64,000 nt of DNA, from NCBI RefSeq assembly GCF_002278135.3, contig NZ_CP029425.2, positions 7,168,001 through 7,232,000 of the forward strand, in the 5' to 3' direction. Shown in pieces: positions 53,162-61,305 of the stretch. Both the position numbers and the translations under genes were made by a program. Under the pieces are notes generated by a model. It was not told the origin of the DNA. It searched no databases and was given only the letters and a program-made list of their open reading frames with translations. The DNA is from Bradyrhizobium ottawaense (GTDB lineage Bacteria; Pseudomonadota; Alphaproteobacteria; Rhizobiales; Xanthobacteraceae). Numbering within the stretch: position 1 is the stretch's first letter; every line of letters begins with the position of its first letter.

Positions 53162-53798
53162 TGGCGATCATCGCGTCCATATAAGGCTGCATGGCCTTCC
53201 AGACCCCGGCCTTGCGCGCGAAATCCGCTATCTCCGAAGGCTTCGCCTTGGGGGTTCGCAGGGCCTCACGCATGCCTTCAAGCGCGAGGTTGAGGCCGGT
53301 ACTATGACGATAGCGTGTCCCGGCGCTGCGTCGGTAGCGAAAAAGATCGACGACGGTCTTGGCGGGGCTGAAGATCTTCACCGGGCAACCTTCGATCGTA
53401 TGGGTCTCGACACCCTCCTGAAGGCGTTCCGAGCTGAAGCGAACGAACTGCATGGGCGGATTGGTTGGACGGGGCTGGCGGTCTTTGGGACCGATGGCGA
53501 GCCAGACCATCGAAGGAATGGTGTCGGTCAGCTCATGGAAGGCGAGGGCCGAGGTTAGCGCGACGACCCCTTTGGGCACGCGCTTGGCGGCTTCTGCGAG
53601 GGAATGATGCGTGTCGATGGGCGCATCGGGCAGTTGGTAGAGGCCGCGTCCGAGCTGGACAACGAGGCCCTTTTCCTTCATGCGCGCGATAGTCGCGGCG
53701 GTGACGCCAGCCGTGGCAAGCTCGGAGGGGCGCGCGATGCCGCGCGCCTTGAGGAGTTCGATGGCACGGGCCTGTTGTGTCGAAATTGACTTGGCCAC
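53154..53798 (-). CDS. abiEi: AbiEi-type antitoxin/transcriptional regulator (module 1)
   Basis: The 214-residue protein has the N-terminal winged helix of AbiEi antitoxins (AIELLKARGIARPSELATAG, TAATIARMKEKGLVVQLGRG) and the C-terminal antitoxin domain (SSERLQEGVETHTIEGCPVK, IFSPAKTVVDLFRYR). It normally represses its own promoter and neutralises the AbiEii nucleotidyltransferase. It overlaps the toxin gene by 8 bases. The protein is intact although the toxin gene is broken. The DNA directly upstream (53815-53870) is unusually AT-rich, consistent with a promoter. Confidence 0.92.
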   Translation of the reverse strand: MAKSISTQQARAIELLKARGIARPSELATAGVTAATIARMKEKGLVVQLGRGLYQLPDAPIDTHHSLAEAAKRVPKGVVALTSALAFHELTDTIPSMVWLAIGPKDRQPRPTNPPMQFVRFSSERLQEGVETHTIEGCPVKIFSPAKTVVDLFRYRRSAGTRYRHSTGLNLALEGMREALRTPKAKPSEIADFARKAGVWKAMQPYMDAMIANG

Positions 53799-54408
53799 GG
53801 CTTTGATCTTATTTGTCGGATATACTTACTATATATCATACATTCCATATCATTCCCGCCCCTCGCTAGCAACAGGTAAACAACCCAGTTCCCAGGTATG
53901 TATTCAATTCGACCTCGCATCCCAACAACTGCGGCATCGAGGAAATCATCGTCGGTCCCGCCCTCGGGCCACAGCAGGTTTGGGCGGTGGAGGCAATTTT
54001 GGCGACCCATCTAGATGCGCCTTGCCATTAAACGATCGGCGATACCGTATGTCGCGGACTGAATGCCCCGCGCGCCTGATATGCTTCACCAACTTAGAGC
54101 CCGAAGGCGGGCAGAGTCTGCGACCGGAACGCAACAATCGTTACAATTTATGATTGTCTCAGCTCTAAAGCTTGCGCCTGCGATCGGCCCGGTCGAGGCA
54201 CGGCTGAGTCGGTAACCTGCCGAGCATGCTCCACATCTTTCCCAACTAACCGGCGGCGATCCGATAGGGCACCGATCGTGGCGTCGTCTCGTCGGAGACT
54301 ATTCGGCAGGCGCATTTGATTGACATCGATCACATTCGCACTCGGCGGAGCCAATTAGGTGATCTGCACGATAACTGATCGAGCTCAGCGCATGAACTCC
54401 GACCATCT
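53799..54408. other. Intergenic; AT-rich promoter region of module 1
   Basis: The first 70 bases are AT-rich with partly symmetric TATA-containing words, likely promoter and operator of the AbiE module 1. The rest contains no recognised gene. Confidence 0.4.
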
Positions 54409-55434
54409 CTAGATTTTCAAGGCTGGTCTGTTCGCGCGGCTTTCGATGTCCGCACACCGTTGCATTAGCGTATCAAAGATCTCTGGCTCATCCAGCAAGA
54501 GGCCGTCGTCGACCATGTGTTGATAGTCCTGTTCCAAAACGGCTCGCGCTTCCCCTTCAGGGACGAGCTTCAATGCACCATTGACTACCTTGTGATAGTC
54601 AATCATCGCACCGGCAAGGTCCTTTTCAGAGAAGAACCATGTTTTATGCTCTGCCACCGTGTTAGCCAGTTCTCGGTCTTTTAATGCGGCGTCCGCGATC
54701 CCCGCGTCATCCAGCCTCACCAGATCGTACCAGTGGCGAGCAAAACGCTCGCCTCGCAGTTTGCCCTGGACACAAAAAACATGGATGGCGGTCGCCTTCT
54801 CCCAGAAGGTGCGCTCCGCTTTCATGGTTTTCGGCCGGGCAGTGGGAAACTCGAGAGTTTCAAGATACTGGGCCGCGTCGCAAACCACGTCGTGAAGCTC
54901 GCTCGGCTCGCCGGTGGATCTTGCGCCGAATTCAAGCATGACGGCGGGGCTCACATAGCCATTGCCCGTCTCCAAGGGAGCGTATCGGACGAAGATTTTG
55001 TCATCATCGGCTTCCGCCTTTGCACTCAGCTTGTCGTTTTCCAGACACTGATTGATAACGGGAAGCGCCTTTTCTTTCACCCAAATTGGAAGTCGCTCTC
55101 GGACCTGGTCGCTCCATTTTTTGCCCTGGCTTCGGGTCTGAGGGACAGGATTGCTCTCGCTTGTTTTCACGAGATCAGGGGCTATTGCCCGAATATCGTA
55201 GGTAAGGTCGACGTCCTCTGAGAAGCGGCGGATCGCGCCGTACGCCTTGGAAAGGGACGTTCCGCCCTTGAAAACGAGGTGCTCTCCCAGTGGAGAGGAA
55301 AAGAGTGCGTTCAAGCACCAAACAACCCAGACATCTTTCTCAAGGAGATGTGCCGGACGTCCTGAATTGGAAGCAGCAACGCCGAGCGCCTCTCGGCGCT
55401 CGGCGTCAGACAGGTTTAGGAACCTGTCAGACAT
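54409..55434 (-). CDS. abiEii: AbiEii-family nucleotidyltransferase toxin (module 2, intact)
   Basis: The 341-residue protein carries the nucleotidyltransferase motifs HLVFKGGTSLSKAYGAIRRF and SEDVDLTYD, a conserved central region (FVRYAPLETGNGYVSPAVML, EFGARSTGEPSE) and the C-terminal RFARHWYDLVRLDD element. No frameshift is seen. The catalytic Gly-Gly/Ser and Asp-Val-Asp are intact, so the toxin is probably active in transferring nucleotides to an RNA target such as tRNA. The ATG overlaps the antitoxin stop by 8 bases (ATGTCTGA), so the pair is translationally coupled. Confidence 0.92.
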   Translation of the reverse strand: MSDRFLNLSDAERREALGVAASNSGRPAHLLEKDVWVVWCLNALFSSPLGEHLVFKGGTSLSKAYGAIRRFSEDVDLTYDIRAIAPDLVKTSESNPVPQTRSQGKKWSDQVRERLPIWVKEKALPVINQCLENDKLSAKAEADDDKIFVRYAPLETGNGYVSPAVMLEFGARSTGEPSELHDVVCDAAQYLETLEFPTARPKTMKAERTFWEKATAIHVFCVQGKLRGERFARHWYDLVRLDDAGIADAALKDRELANTVAEHKTWFFSEKDLAGAMIDYHKVVNGALKLVPEGEARAVLEQDYQHMVDDGLLLDEPEIFDTLMQRCADIESRANRPALKI

Positions 55435-56017
55435 GCAGTTCGCTTACCGGCCTGGCAAGCCAAGTCGGCAATGAAGACGCCGCGGACTTAAGTTCCCTCA
55501 CTTCGGTCGGTGTCAGTTTCTGACTGACCGACCGCAATGCTCGTTCTGCCGTCTTGGGACCAAGCCAGGCAAGCGCACGCACCACCTCACCAGCACGACG
55601 GTTCGCCAGCGTAAGCTGCCAAAGCGGCGCATGCTTGAGCTGGACAACTTGCTTGCCAAGGTGGAGCTCGCGGGAAGGACCAGAGGTAAGGTAAACCTGA
55701 CGGACAGGTACCTGCGTTGTCAAACCAAGATGGTTGGCCGCCGCCGCGCCGCTAGAAACAATGGTCTCACCGCTGCGAGCCTTGGTTTCCTCAACGACTT
55801 TTTCGACCGACGGAGCTCTAACCCCGAAACGGCTTTCGACCGGACGCAGATACACCCCTCGCCTCGCGCGCAGGAGCTTTCCTCGCTCGGCAAGACGCGA
55901 AAGGGCCTGATCGACAGCAGCACGCTTTCCAAGGTGCAAAAGCGCCTTGGCAGCAATCGGTGCGCCTTCGGGCAGTTCTTTGGTGACTTCCAAAATCCGG
56001 GTGCTAAGGGCGATCAT
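55427..56017 (-). CDS. abiEi: AbiEi/DUF6088-type antitoxin (module 2, intact)
   Basis: A protein of about 196 residues with a winged-helix N-terminus (LSTRILEVTKELPEGAPIAA, AVDQALSRLAERGKLLRARR, GVYLRPVE) and a C-terminal part typical of DUF6088 antitoxins (SSGAAAANHLGLTTQVP, VYLTSGPSRELHLGKQVVQL). The ATG at 56017 is preceded by GGAG at eight bases. A perfect inverted repeat lies 14 bases upstream of the start, fitting negative autoregulation known for AbiE. Sequence differs strongly from module 1, so the two modules are not recent duplicates. Confidence 0.9.
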   Translation of the reverse strand: MIALSTRILEVTKELPEGAPIAAKALLHLGKRAAVDQALSRLAERGKLLRARRGVYLRPVESRFGVRAPSVEKVVEETKARSGETIVSSGAAAANHLGLTTQVPVRQVYLTSGPSRELHLGKQVVQLKHAPLWQLTLANRRAGEVVRALAWLGPKTAERALRSVSQKLTPTEVRELKSAASSLPTWLARPVSELHV

Positions 56018-56030
56018 GGCTCTCACTCCA

Positions 56031-56060
56031 GTGTCAGAAACATAGGAGAACTTCTGACAC
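56031..56060. promoter_or_regulatory. Operator-like inverted repeat of AbiE module 2
   Basis: GTGTCAGAA (56031-56039) and TTCTGACAC (56052-56060) form a perfect 9-bp inverted repeat with a 12-base spacer, just upstream of the antitoxin ATG. AbiEi antitoxins are known to bind inverted repeats in their promoters. Confidence 0.72.
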
Positions 56061-56240
56061 CCCGCAAGAGCTAGATTTCAAAAAGGTTTCGACGTCAAAT
56101 CAAGGATTTACCCTAATTGAGACCGATTCGGACCTTTTTTTGGAGGCAAAAAGGCGGTTCCTGCCCTCCCCGTCCAACGTGCTGGGGCCGGGACCATTCA
56201 GAACGGCCTGGTTATCGGCGGAGCAACCGCAATCGCTTCC

Positions 56241-56705
56241 CTATGATAGGAACTGCCGACCTTCAACGAGGATTGCCCGCCTCCCACCCACGAAGATCTC
56301 CAGATCCCGGGAAAACAGGCAGACGAGATCGACACCGCGGCTCAGCGACAACGAAATTGCGCTGTTGTAAGCCGCGCCCCTGTTTGCCTCTGCCGCACCA
56401 GATGCTGTTGTCGCGACAATGCGGTAAGACCAGCCCGCGCACTTATAGGAGCTGGACTTCCTCGATCGGCCGAACGCAACCGCTCCATCGTGGGCGCTCT
56501 CGTTATCCGCCATCGCTTGCCGAACCCGGCTGCCAAAGTCCTCGCCAAAGACAAAGCCTCCACTCAGCATCGGAACGCGAAGCATCGAAACACAATCCGG
56601 CGGCTCTTCGCTTCCGGTGAAGAACACGACCAGCAAAGGGTAGCGAGGAAGACCTTCAGAATGTACTTTCCGAAGCAGCGCTTCGATATCCATTTCCTCA
56701 GACAT
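56241..56705 (-). CDS. Diadenylate-cyclase-like (DisA_N/DAC-like) small protein
   Basis: The 154-residue protein lacks transmembrane segments. Its second half follows the DAC fold order: AHDGAVAFGR (the DGA motif of diadenylate cyclases, usually LHDGAV), then a strand CAGWSYRIV, then ANRGAAYNSAISLS where DAC proteins have TRHRAAIGLS, and a final VDLVCLFSRDLEIFVGG strand pair. The RHR triad is only partly kept, so nucleotide chemistry is uncertain. Its start codon is 11 bases from that of a divergent Cap15-like gene, so the two share a regulatory region. A homologue with a different function remains possible. Confidence 0.55.
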   Translation of the reverse strand: MSEEMDIEALLRKVHSEGLPRYPLLVVFFTGSEEPPDCVSMLRVPMLSGGFVFGEDFGSRVRQAMADNESAHDGAVAFGRSRKSSSYKCAGWSYRIVATTASGAAEANRGAAYNSAISLSLSRGVDLVCLFSRDLEIFVGGRRAILVEGRQFLS

Positions 56706-56716
56706 TTGCTTCGGAC

Positions 56717-57301
56717 ATGCCTTCAGGCTTTTCGATCTCAGTGATCATCATCGTTGCGGCCGCGGTCTGGGCAATTTCACTCCTGTACTTCGGAGTAGAC
56801 CTATCCTGGGATTACGCCAAGCCATTTTCGGTCACGGTCGCGGTCGTTACCGGCCTCTTGACGGCCTTCGACCGGGTACTGTGGCGGCACTGGCCGTTCC
56901 GGCTTTTTCACAAGACACCCGACCTCTCCGGCGAGTGGGGCGCTGAATTATTGTCCTCCTACGCCGAACAGGGTGGCCGAGAGAACAAGACGATCACCGG
57001 CACCGCCACGATTACGCAAACCTACACATCGTTATCGGTTCGATTGGTGACAGGCGAAGAGCCCAACACAAACAGATCCTTTCAGCTTGCTGGACGGCTG
57101 ATCCGTCACAATGACGGTGTCTATGAAGTGATTGGCGTTTACCAGAGCGACCCCGACATTCTCGCTCGCGGCACGCAGACCGAAATCCACTATGGCGCAT
57201 TCCGCTACCGCGTCATCGGTACGCCGCCGAAGAAGATGAGCGGTCATTACTGGACCGATCGCAATACCAAGGGATCGATCCAACTCAAGAAACGCCTATG
57301 A
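56717..57301 (+). CDS. Cap15-like membrane effector (2TM plus beta-barrel)
   Basis: The 194-residue protein starts with two hydrophobic helices (SVIIIVAAAVWAISLLYFGV and PFSVTVAVVTGLLTAFDRVL). A beta-rich domain begins TPDLSGEWGAELLSSY and includes ITGTATITQTYTSLSVRLVT and MSGHYWTDRNTKGSIQL. This layout matches the CBASS effector Cap15 (S-2TMbeta), whose barrel binds a cyclic dinucleotide and whose oligomerisation disrupts the inner membrane. No CD-NTase gene is adjacent; the divergent neighbour is DAC-like instead. Assignment rests on topology and the WTDRxTKG segment. Confidence 0.75.
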   Translation: MPSGFSISVIIIVAAAVWAISLLYFGVDLSWDYAKPFSVTVAVVTGLLTAFDRVLWRHWPFRLFHKTPDLSGEWGAELLSSYAEQGGRENKTITGTATITQTYTSLSVRLVTGEEPNTNRSFQLAGRLIRHNDGVYEVIGVYQSDPDILARGTQTEIHYGAFRYRVIGTPPKKMSGHYWTDRNTKGSIQLKKRL

Positions 57302-57347
57302 GAACTTGGTCTTCCGGGTACCGACTTTAGAGCGCTCGCCGTTCAAT

Positions 57348-57930
57348 CTAAGCCGAGGTCACGCCGGGAAAGTCGGGCGGATCGGGCTTGTGAGTCAGAA
57401 ATTTTTGAAGTGCATTATCAGCAGAAACCTTCTGGAAGCTACCTTCCGCCAGGCCAAGCAACGTGCCTTGAGCGTTCGCGCCGAGCAACATCCAGGGCCA
57501 AATCTGCCTGCTGCTCTTCCGATTGGGTGGCATCGATTCGCAGATAGCGTTCGCCCAGTTGTGGCGCAGCATGTAATCGACGAGCTGCTGCTGTGAGGAA
57601 ACGATCGTTCTCAAGAGCCGGCCTCGCATCATCCATTTCGCGCTGCCGAGATCGCGACCGAGGGATCGCTTGAGGGAAAATCCGGTCGAAGTGGTGCCGA
57701 TGCTGAGGATCGAGATCTGACACACATCTTGCTCAGAAAGTGCGTTGCCTCGTGCAGGGCACATTGGTCAGGGGCATTGGCGACGAGACCGCCGTCGGCA
57801 TAGTGCGCAGCGCCAACCTCCGCCAGTGGGAAGTGGGGATTATGTACTTCGCACACCCATTTTGGTGGATACACGCGGTTTGACTGAGGAACCCGGGCAG
57901 GAATCGGGTAAGTTGCATTCGGGGGTTTGA
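57348..57930 (-). pseudogene. Patatin-like phospholipase remnant (CapV-like)
   Basis: Three frames on the minus strand hold consecutive C-terminal parts of a patatin-like phospholipase: AAHYADGGLVANAPDQCALH with the catalytic Asp-Gly, then SILSIGTTSTGFSLKRSLGR, LRTIVSSQQQLVDYMLRH, LGERYLRIDATQSEEQQADL, LLGLAEGSFQKVSADNALQK and FLTHKPDPPDFPG. The N-terminal part with the nucleophile GxSxG is missing, cut off near the KilA-N gene start. At least three frameshifts are present. Phospholipases of this type are CBASS effectors, which suits the neighbouring Cap15-like gene. Confidence 0.75.
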
Positions 57931-57946
57931 GTGCAACTGGAGATTC

Positions 57947-58729
57947 GTGGTGAATCAGTCTCGTTCTATCGTGATCAGGGGCAGCAAGATTTTCGAGGAC
58001 GAATACGGGCTTATTTGTCTCGATGATCTCTGGCGAGCCGCCAAAGCTCCCGACAGTAAGGTTCCGGCCAAATGGCGGCGTGGCCGCATGGCCAGCGCTC
58101 TGATCATTGAGCTTGAGAAAAAGATCAGAATTTCTTCTTTGAAAGAAAATAAGACAATAATTCCAGCTATTTACTCCAAGCGTGGGAGAGGCAGTACCGG
58201 CACCTACGCCCATCCGATCATTGCCGCCGCATACGCTGGCTACCTGAGCCCAAAGCTGGAACTTGAGGTTCGGGAAGTTTGGCTTCGCTACCGTGCTGGC
58301 GATGCCACGCTTGCTGACGAGATTCTGGAACGGGCGACGGCGGAGGAAAACCGTTGGGCTGGTGCGCGGGCGCTATCCCGCTCCCAGCGGGTAACCTACA
58401 CGGACACCCTCAAGGCCCATTACGTGACCGGGCGCGGTTATATGGACTGTACGGAAGCGGTCTACCTCAAGCTTCTGGGCGGCAAGTCCTACCAGCTCCG
58501 CGAGTTACGCGGCCTTGCTCCGAAGGTGAACGTGCGGGACAACCTTTCGGTCGCCGAGCTTTCGTTCGTCATGGCCGCCGAAGCCCTCGCTGCCGAGCGC
58601 ATCGAAGAGGAGCTTAGGCTTGGAAACGATGAATGCGTCGAGGCGAGCGGCCGAAGCGCCTCAGCGATCCGCGAAGCCATTGAAGCCGACCGGAAGGCGC
58701 GAAAGGCTCCCCGACTCACAAATACCTAG
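57947..58729 (+). CDS. KilA-N domain protein
   Basis: The 260-residue protein has a KilA-N-type N-terminal domain (GLICLDDLWRAAKA, PAKWRRGRMASALIIELEK, TYAHPIIAAAYAGYLSPKLE) typical of phage and mobile-element DNA-binding proteins. A helical C-terminal part follows with a segment resembling phage antirepressor-associated domains (TLKAHYVTGRGYMDCTEAVY). The GTG start has TGGAG upstream. It overlaps the 3' end of a 49-residue gene on the other strand by 3 bases. A role in phage-type regulation is possible; the target is not known. Confidence 0.85.
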   Translation: MVNQSRSIVIRGSKIFEDEYGLICLDDLWRAAKAPDSKVPAKWRRGRMASALIIELEKKIRISSLKENKTIIPAIYSKRGRGSTGTYAHPIIAAAYAGYLSPKLELEVREVWLRYRAGDATLADEILERATAEENRWAGARALSRSQRVTYTDTLKAHYVTGRGYMDCTEAVYLKLLGGKSYQLRELRGLAPKVNVRDNLSVAELSFVMAAEALAAERIEEELRLGNDECVEASGRSASAIREAIEADRKARKAPRLTNT

Positions 58730-58875
58730 TCGCCGTTCTTATCGGTCGGCTTAGGGCGCTCGGCGGGCTTCTGCCGAGCGATTTTGCCGAGTCGCTCGTC
58801 GAACCGCTTTTCATCATCGTCCGTCTCTAACTCGCGGGCGGCTTGCTTGAACTTTTCCAGTTGCTTCTTGGTCAC
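58726..58875 (-). CDS. Small charged protein, 49 residues
   Basis: The GTG at 58875 is preceded by GGTGGATCTC. The product is highly charged and helical: MTKKQLEKFKQAARELETDD, EKRFDERLGKIARQKPAERP and PKPTDKNGD. Short proteins of this composition are seen next to mobile genes in Rhizobiales, but no function is known. It lies between KilA-N and DUF3800 on the opposite strand, its promoter facing that of the DUF3800 gene. Confidence 0.6.
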   Translation of the reverse strand: MTKKQLEKFKQAARELETDDDEKRFDERLGKIARQKPAERPKPTDKNGD

Positions 58876-58886
58876 GAGATCCACCG

Positions 58887-59747
58887 ATGCCTAAGGTAAT
58901 GTGCCTATATATGGATGATTCCGGAACGCGGAATCCTGACAAGAAGATTGCCGACGATCTTACGTACAAAGACTGGTTCGCATTGGGCGGCATTCTCATG
59001 AAGGAAGAGGATGACGGCCAAATTGTCACCCAGCACGCAAAGTTCTGCGAAACCTGGGGCATTACATACCCGCTCAGATCATACGACATTCGGCTGTGGG
59101 ACAAGCGGTTCTCCTGGCTTCGGACGCTTTCCGCCGAGGAGCGCGGGAAGTTCATGCGCGGGTTGGGCGACTTGCTAACTGGCATTCCTGTTATCGGGTA
59201 TGCCGCTGTGATCGATCGGCCCGGGTATAATGCACGGTATCGAGAGAAGTACGGAAGGCAGACATGGCAGCTTTGCCAGACTGCCTTTAGCGTTATCTGC
59301 GAGAGAGCCGCGAAACGGGCCCGCTCCGAGGGCTGTAAATTGCGCGTCTTTGTCGAGGAGGGCGATAAGACTGCCGACGGCCACGTTCGGCAGTACTATT
59401 CCGACCTCAGAACCAAAGGGATGCCATTCGACACCGGCAACATGAAGAAGTACGCGCCGATGACACAGGAAGAGTTGGCCGACACCCTCTACGATTTGAG
59501 ATTCCGGACGAAAAAGTCACCGCTGATGCAGATCGCCGACGTGTATCTCTATCCCATGGCTCGGGGCGGGTACGACCCGAACTACACGCCCTACCAAATG
59601 CTCAGAACAAGCAAGAAGCTCATCGATGACTTGTTGTCCGAAGAAGAAACCCCACACCTCGGCATTAAATACAGCTGCTTTGAAATGGTCGAAAAAGCGC
59701 GCGAGAGGGCAAAAAGCAAAAAAGCCAGTCGCAAGACTGGCTCTTAA
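58887..59747 (+). CDS. DUF3800-family protein
   Basis: The 286-residue protein starts MCLYMDDSGTRN, the Asp-Asp-Ser-Gly that opens DUF3800 proteins, which have an RNase-H-like fold. It ends its core with QIADVYLYPMARGG, the second acidic motif of the family. Intermediate acidic residues lie in RVFVEEGDKTADGHV. DUF3800 proteins occur in phages and defence islands; a nuclease role is likely but unproven. The ATG at 58887 has CTAAGG upstream. Its last codons form a hairpin that can terminate transcription coming from the opposite side. Confidence 0.88.
   Translation: MPKVMCLYMDDSGTRNPDKKIADDLTYKDWFALGGILMKEEDDGQIVTQHAKFCETWGITYPLRSYDIRLWDKRFSWLRTLSAEERGKFMRGLGDLLTGIPVIGYAAVIDRPGYNARYREKYGRQTWQLCQTAFSVICERAAKRARSEGCKLRVFVEEGDKTADGHVRQYYSDLRTKGMPFDTGNMKKYAPMTQEELADTLYDLRFRTKKSPLMQIADVYLYPMARGGYDPNYTPYQMLRTSKKLIDDLLSEEETPHLGIKYSCFEMVEKARERAKSKKASRKTGS
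59718..59742 (-). terminator. Hairpin terminator for minus-strand transcripts, inside the DUF3800 3' end
   Basis: AGCCAGTC-GCAA-GACTGGCT is a perfect 8-bp stem with a tetraloop (59723-59742). On the minus strand it is followed by a run of T (complement of the AAAAA before 59723), so it should stop transcripts arriving from the IS1595 side. On the plus strand it lacks a T run. Confidence 0.65.
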
Positions 59748-59808
59748 GCAGCCGCCGTAACGGCGACCTCCCGGGCTATGCCCCACAAACCATATAAGGC
59801 TATCTCAT

Positions 59809-59837
59809 TGATTCGTCAAGAAGATTTTTACGAATCA
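59809..59837. repeat. Inverted repeat within the IS1595 left end
   Basis: TGATTCGT and ACGAATCA form a perfect 8-bp inverted repeat with a 13-base spacer, and a third GATTCG follows at 59841. It could be a transposase-binding site or a terminator-like hairpin. Confidence 0.4.
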
Positions 59838-59943
59838 TTTGATTCGCAACTTCAAATACTTACGACCCAATACCGGCTTCACTAGGCCACCTATAGGTGA
59901 GGCGTTTACCGGCTGCACCTTTGATTGCCAGTTCCGCTCGCTC

Positions 59944-60813
59944 CTAATCGTCCACACCCAGCGCGACACGATTGCTGTAGCGGAAGTCAAATTCAGCGAG
60001 ATAGCGGTGCAATTGCTTCTCTGAGCAGTGCTGATAGACGCACTTCATGCCCCGTTTGAAGATGCTGTAGTAGCCCTCGACGGTGTTGGTGGTGATCGTG
60101 TCACCGGCGCTGTAGCGCACGTATTCCTCTCGGCTGTGGTTCACAGCGTCATGGCTCATGAAGTGGGCGCCAATCTGATTGTACCAACGGCCTTCATCGG
60201 TGTTGATGACGGTTTCGCGGTTGACATTCTCGCGAACGATCTTGGTCACTTCGTTGAGAGCGGTGGCATCGATATGGAAGCTGCGGGCCGAGCCGCCACG
60301 CTCCACAAGCGTCATGACGATGTTCTTATGCGCGCCGCCGCCGCGAGGCTTCGCAACGCCCTGCAAACGGCCGATGTAGGTCTCATCGACTTCCACGGTC
60401 TTGCCATTGCCGCCCATGGGCGAAAGCTTCCCGTCACGCATCGCCTCGCGGATGCGGTGAGCCAAAAACCACGCCGACTTGTAGGTGATCTCCAGAGTGC
60501 GGTGGAGCTGATGGGCCGAAATGCCCTTCTTGCTGGACGCCATCAGGTGAACCGCCTGTAGCCACTTGTGCAGCGGGATATGGGCGGACTCGAAGACCGT
60601 ACCGACCCGCACGGTGAACTGCTTACGGCACTCGTAGCACTTCCACAGACCGAGCCGGACCTTGCCGTTTTTGCCCTTTACACCCTTAAGGCGACCAGCC
60701 TTATCGACCACGCCACAGTGCGGGCAAACCACCCCGTTGATCCACAACAGCTTTTCGAGATGAGCGAAGGCCGCTTTCTCGTGGTGGAAGTAAGGGTTGC
60801 TGAGCACAGACAT
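59944..60813 (-). CDS. IS1595-family (ISXO2-like) transposase
   Basis: A protein of about 289 residues with an N-terminal zinc ribbon (CPHCGVVD then WKCYECRKQFTV) and a DDE/ISXO2 core: VEVDETYIGRLQG (Asp), VINTDEGRWYNQIGAHF (Asp), TNTVEGYYSIFKRGMKCVYQ (the Asn-x-x-Glu of this family) and RYLAEFDFRYSNR. The ATG at 60813 (MSVLSNPYF) is preferred; the frame extends to 60834. All catalytic residues are present, so it may be active. Members of this family sometimes carry passenger genes, and the DUF3800 gene is next to it. Confidence 0.9.
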   Translation of the reverse strand: MSVLSNPYFHHEKAAFAHLEKLLWINGVVCPHCGVVDKAGRLKGVKGKNGKVRLGLWKCYECRKQFTVRVGTVFESAHIPLHKWLQAVHLMASSKKGISAHQLHRTLEITYKSAWFLAHRIREAMRDGKLSPMGGNGKTVEVDETYIGRLQGVAKPRGGGAHKNIVMTLVERGGSARSFHIDATALNEVTKIVRENVNRETVINTDEGRWYNQIGAHFMSHDAVNHSREEYVRYSAGDTITTNTVEGYYSIFKRGMKCVYQHCSEKQLHRYLAEFDFRYSNRVALGVDD

Positions 60814-60870
60814 GGGAAAATCAAATAACTTCAACCTTTCAGTTGAAGGTATCAGGTTTCATGGGTTTGT

Positions 60871-61153
60871 AAAGTACATAATCCCCACCATCTTGGGCGG
60901 CCTTTTCGAGCGTGTGACCACCGTCATGGGCCGACTTCTCGACCGTCTTGCCCGTGTCGTCCACCGCCTTGACAGTGGTGGCGGCGGCATCCTGCACGAC
61001 CTTCGCCGTCTGTTTCGCGACGTTGTCTGACTGAGGCCGCCATGGGCGGTGTTGCAGGCTGCATCAAAGATTCCTCCGCAGGCGAACGCCGAAGGGCTGT
61101 TGAGCACCAACCCAAAGATCGCTGCCGAGGTTAGATAGAGCTATGCAATGCGC
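60871..61153 (-). pseudogene. Small secreted Cys-containing protein, broken
   Basis: On the minus strand the ATG at 61153 is followed by MNKRIA, an in-frame TAG, then LTSAAIFGLVLNSPSAFACG with GIFDAACNTAHGGLS. After one missing base the frame continues DNVAKQTAKVVQDAAATTVK and DTGKTVEKSAHDGGHTLEKA. Signal peptide, two cysteines and an 11-residue-periodic helical tail recall secreted hypothetical proteins of Bradyrhizobium. It carries a stop, a frameshift and a truncated 3' end at the IS1595 element. Confidence 0.6.
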
Positions 61154-61305
61154 TTGTTCATAGTTTCATCCCGTTGCTTGCTGAGGCCCACGACATGGTC
61201 GGGACATCAGGTCCTCCGGTTCGGACGGAGCCGCGGAGTATTCGGGAACATTTCTGAACGGCGAGCGCTTCAGTCGTTCAGACTCCATTCATTGCAAAGA
61301 CAAAA

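Larger units (their letters stand above)
59785..60870 (-). mobile_element. IS1595-family insertion sequence (ends approximate)
   Basis: The transposase gene is flanked by imperfect inverted sequences: ACAAACCATATAAGG inward from 59785 and ACAAACCCATGAAACC inward from 60870 on the other strand. No target duplication could be recognised, so the exact ends are uncertain. Right of it lies a truncated secreted-protein gene that it may have cut. Confidence 0.6.
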
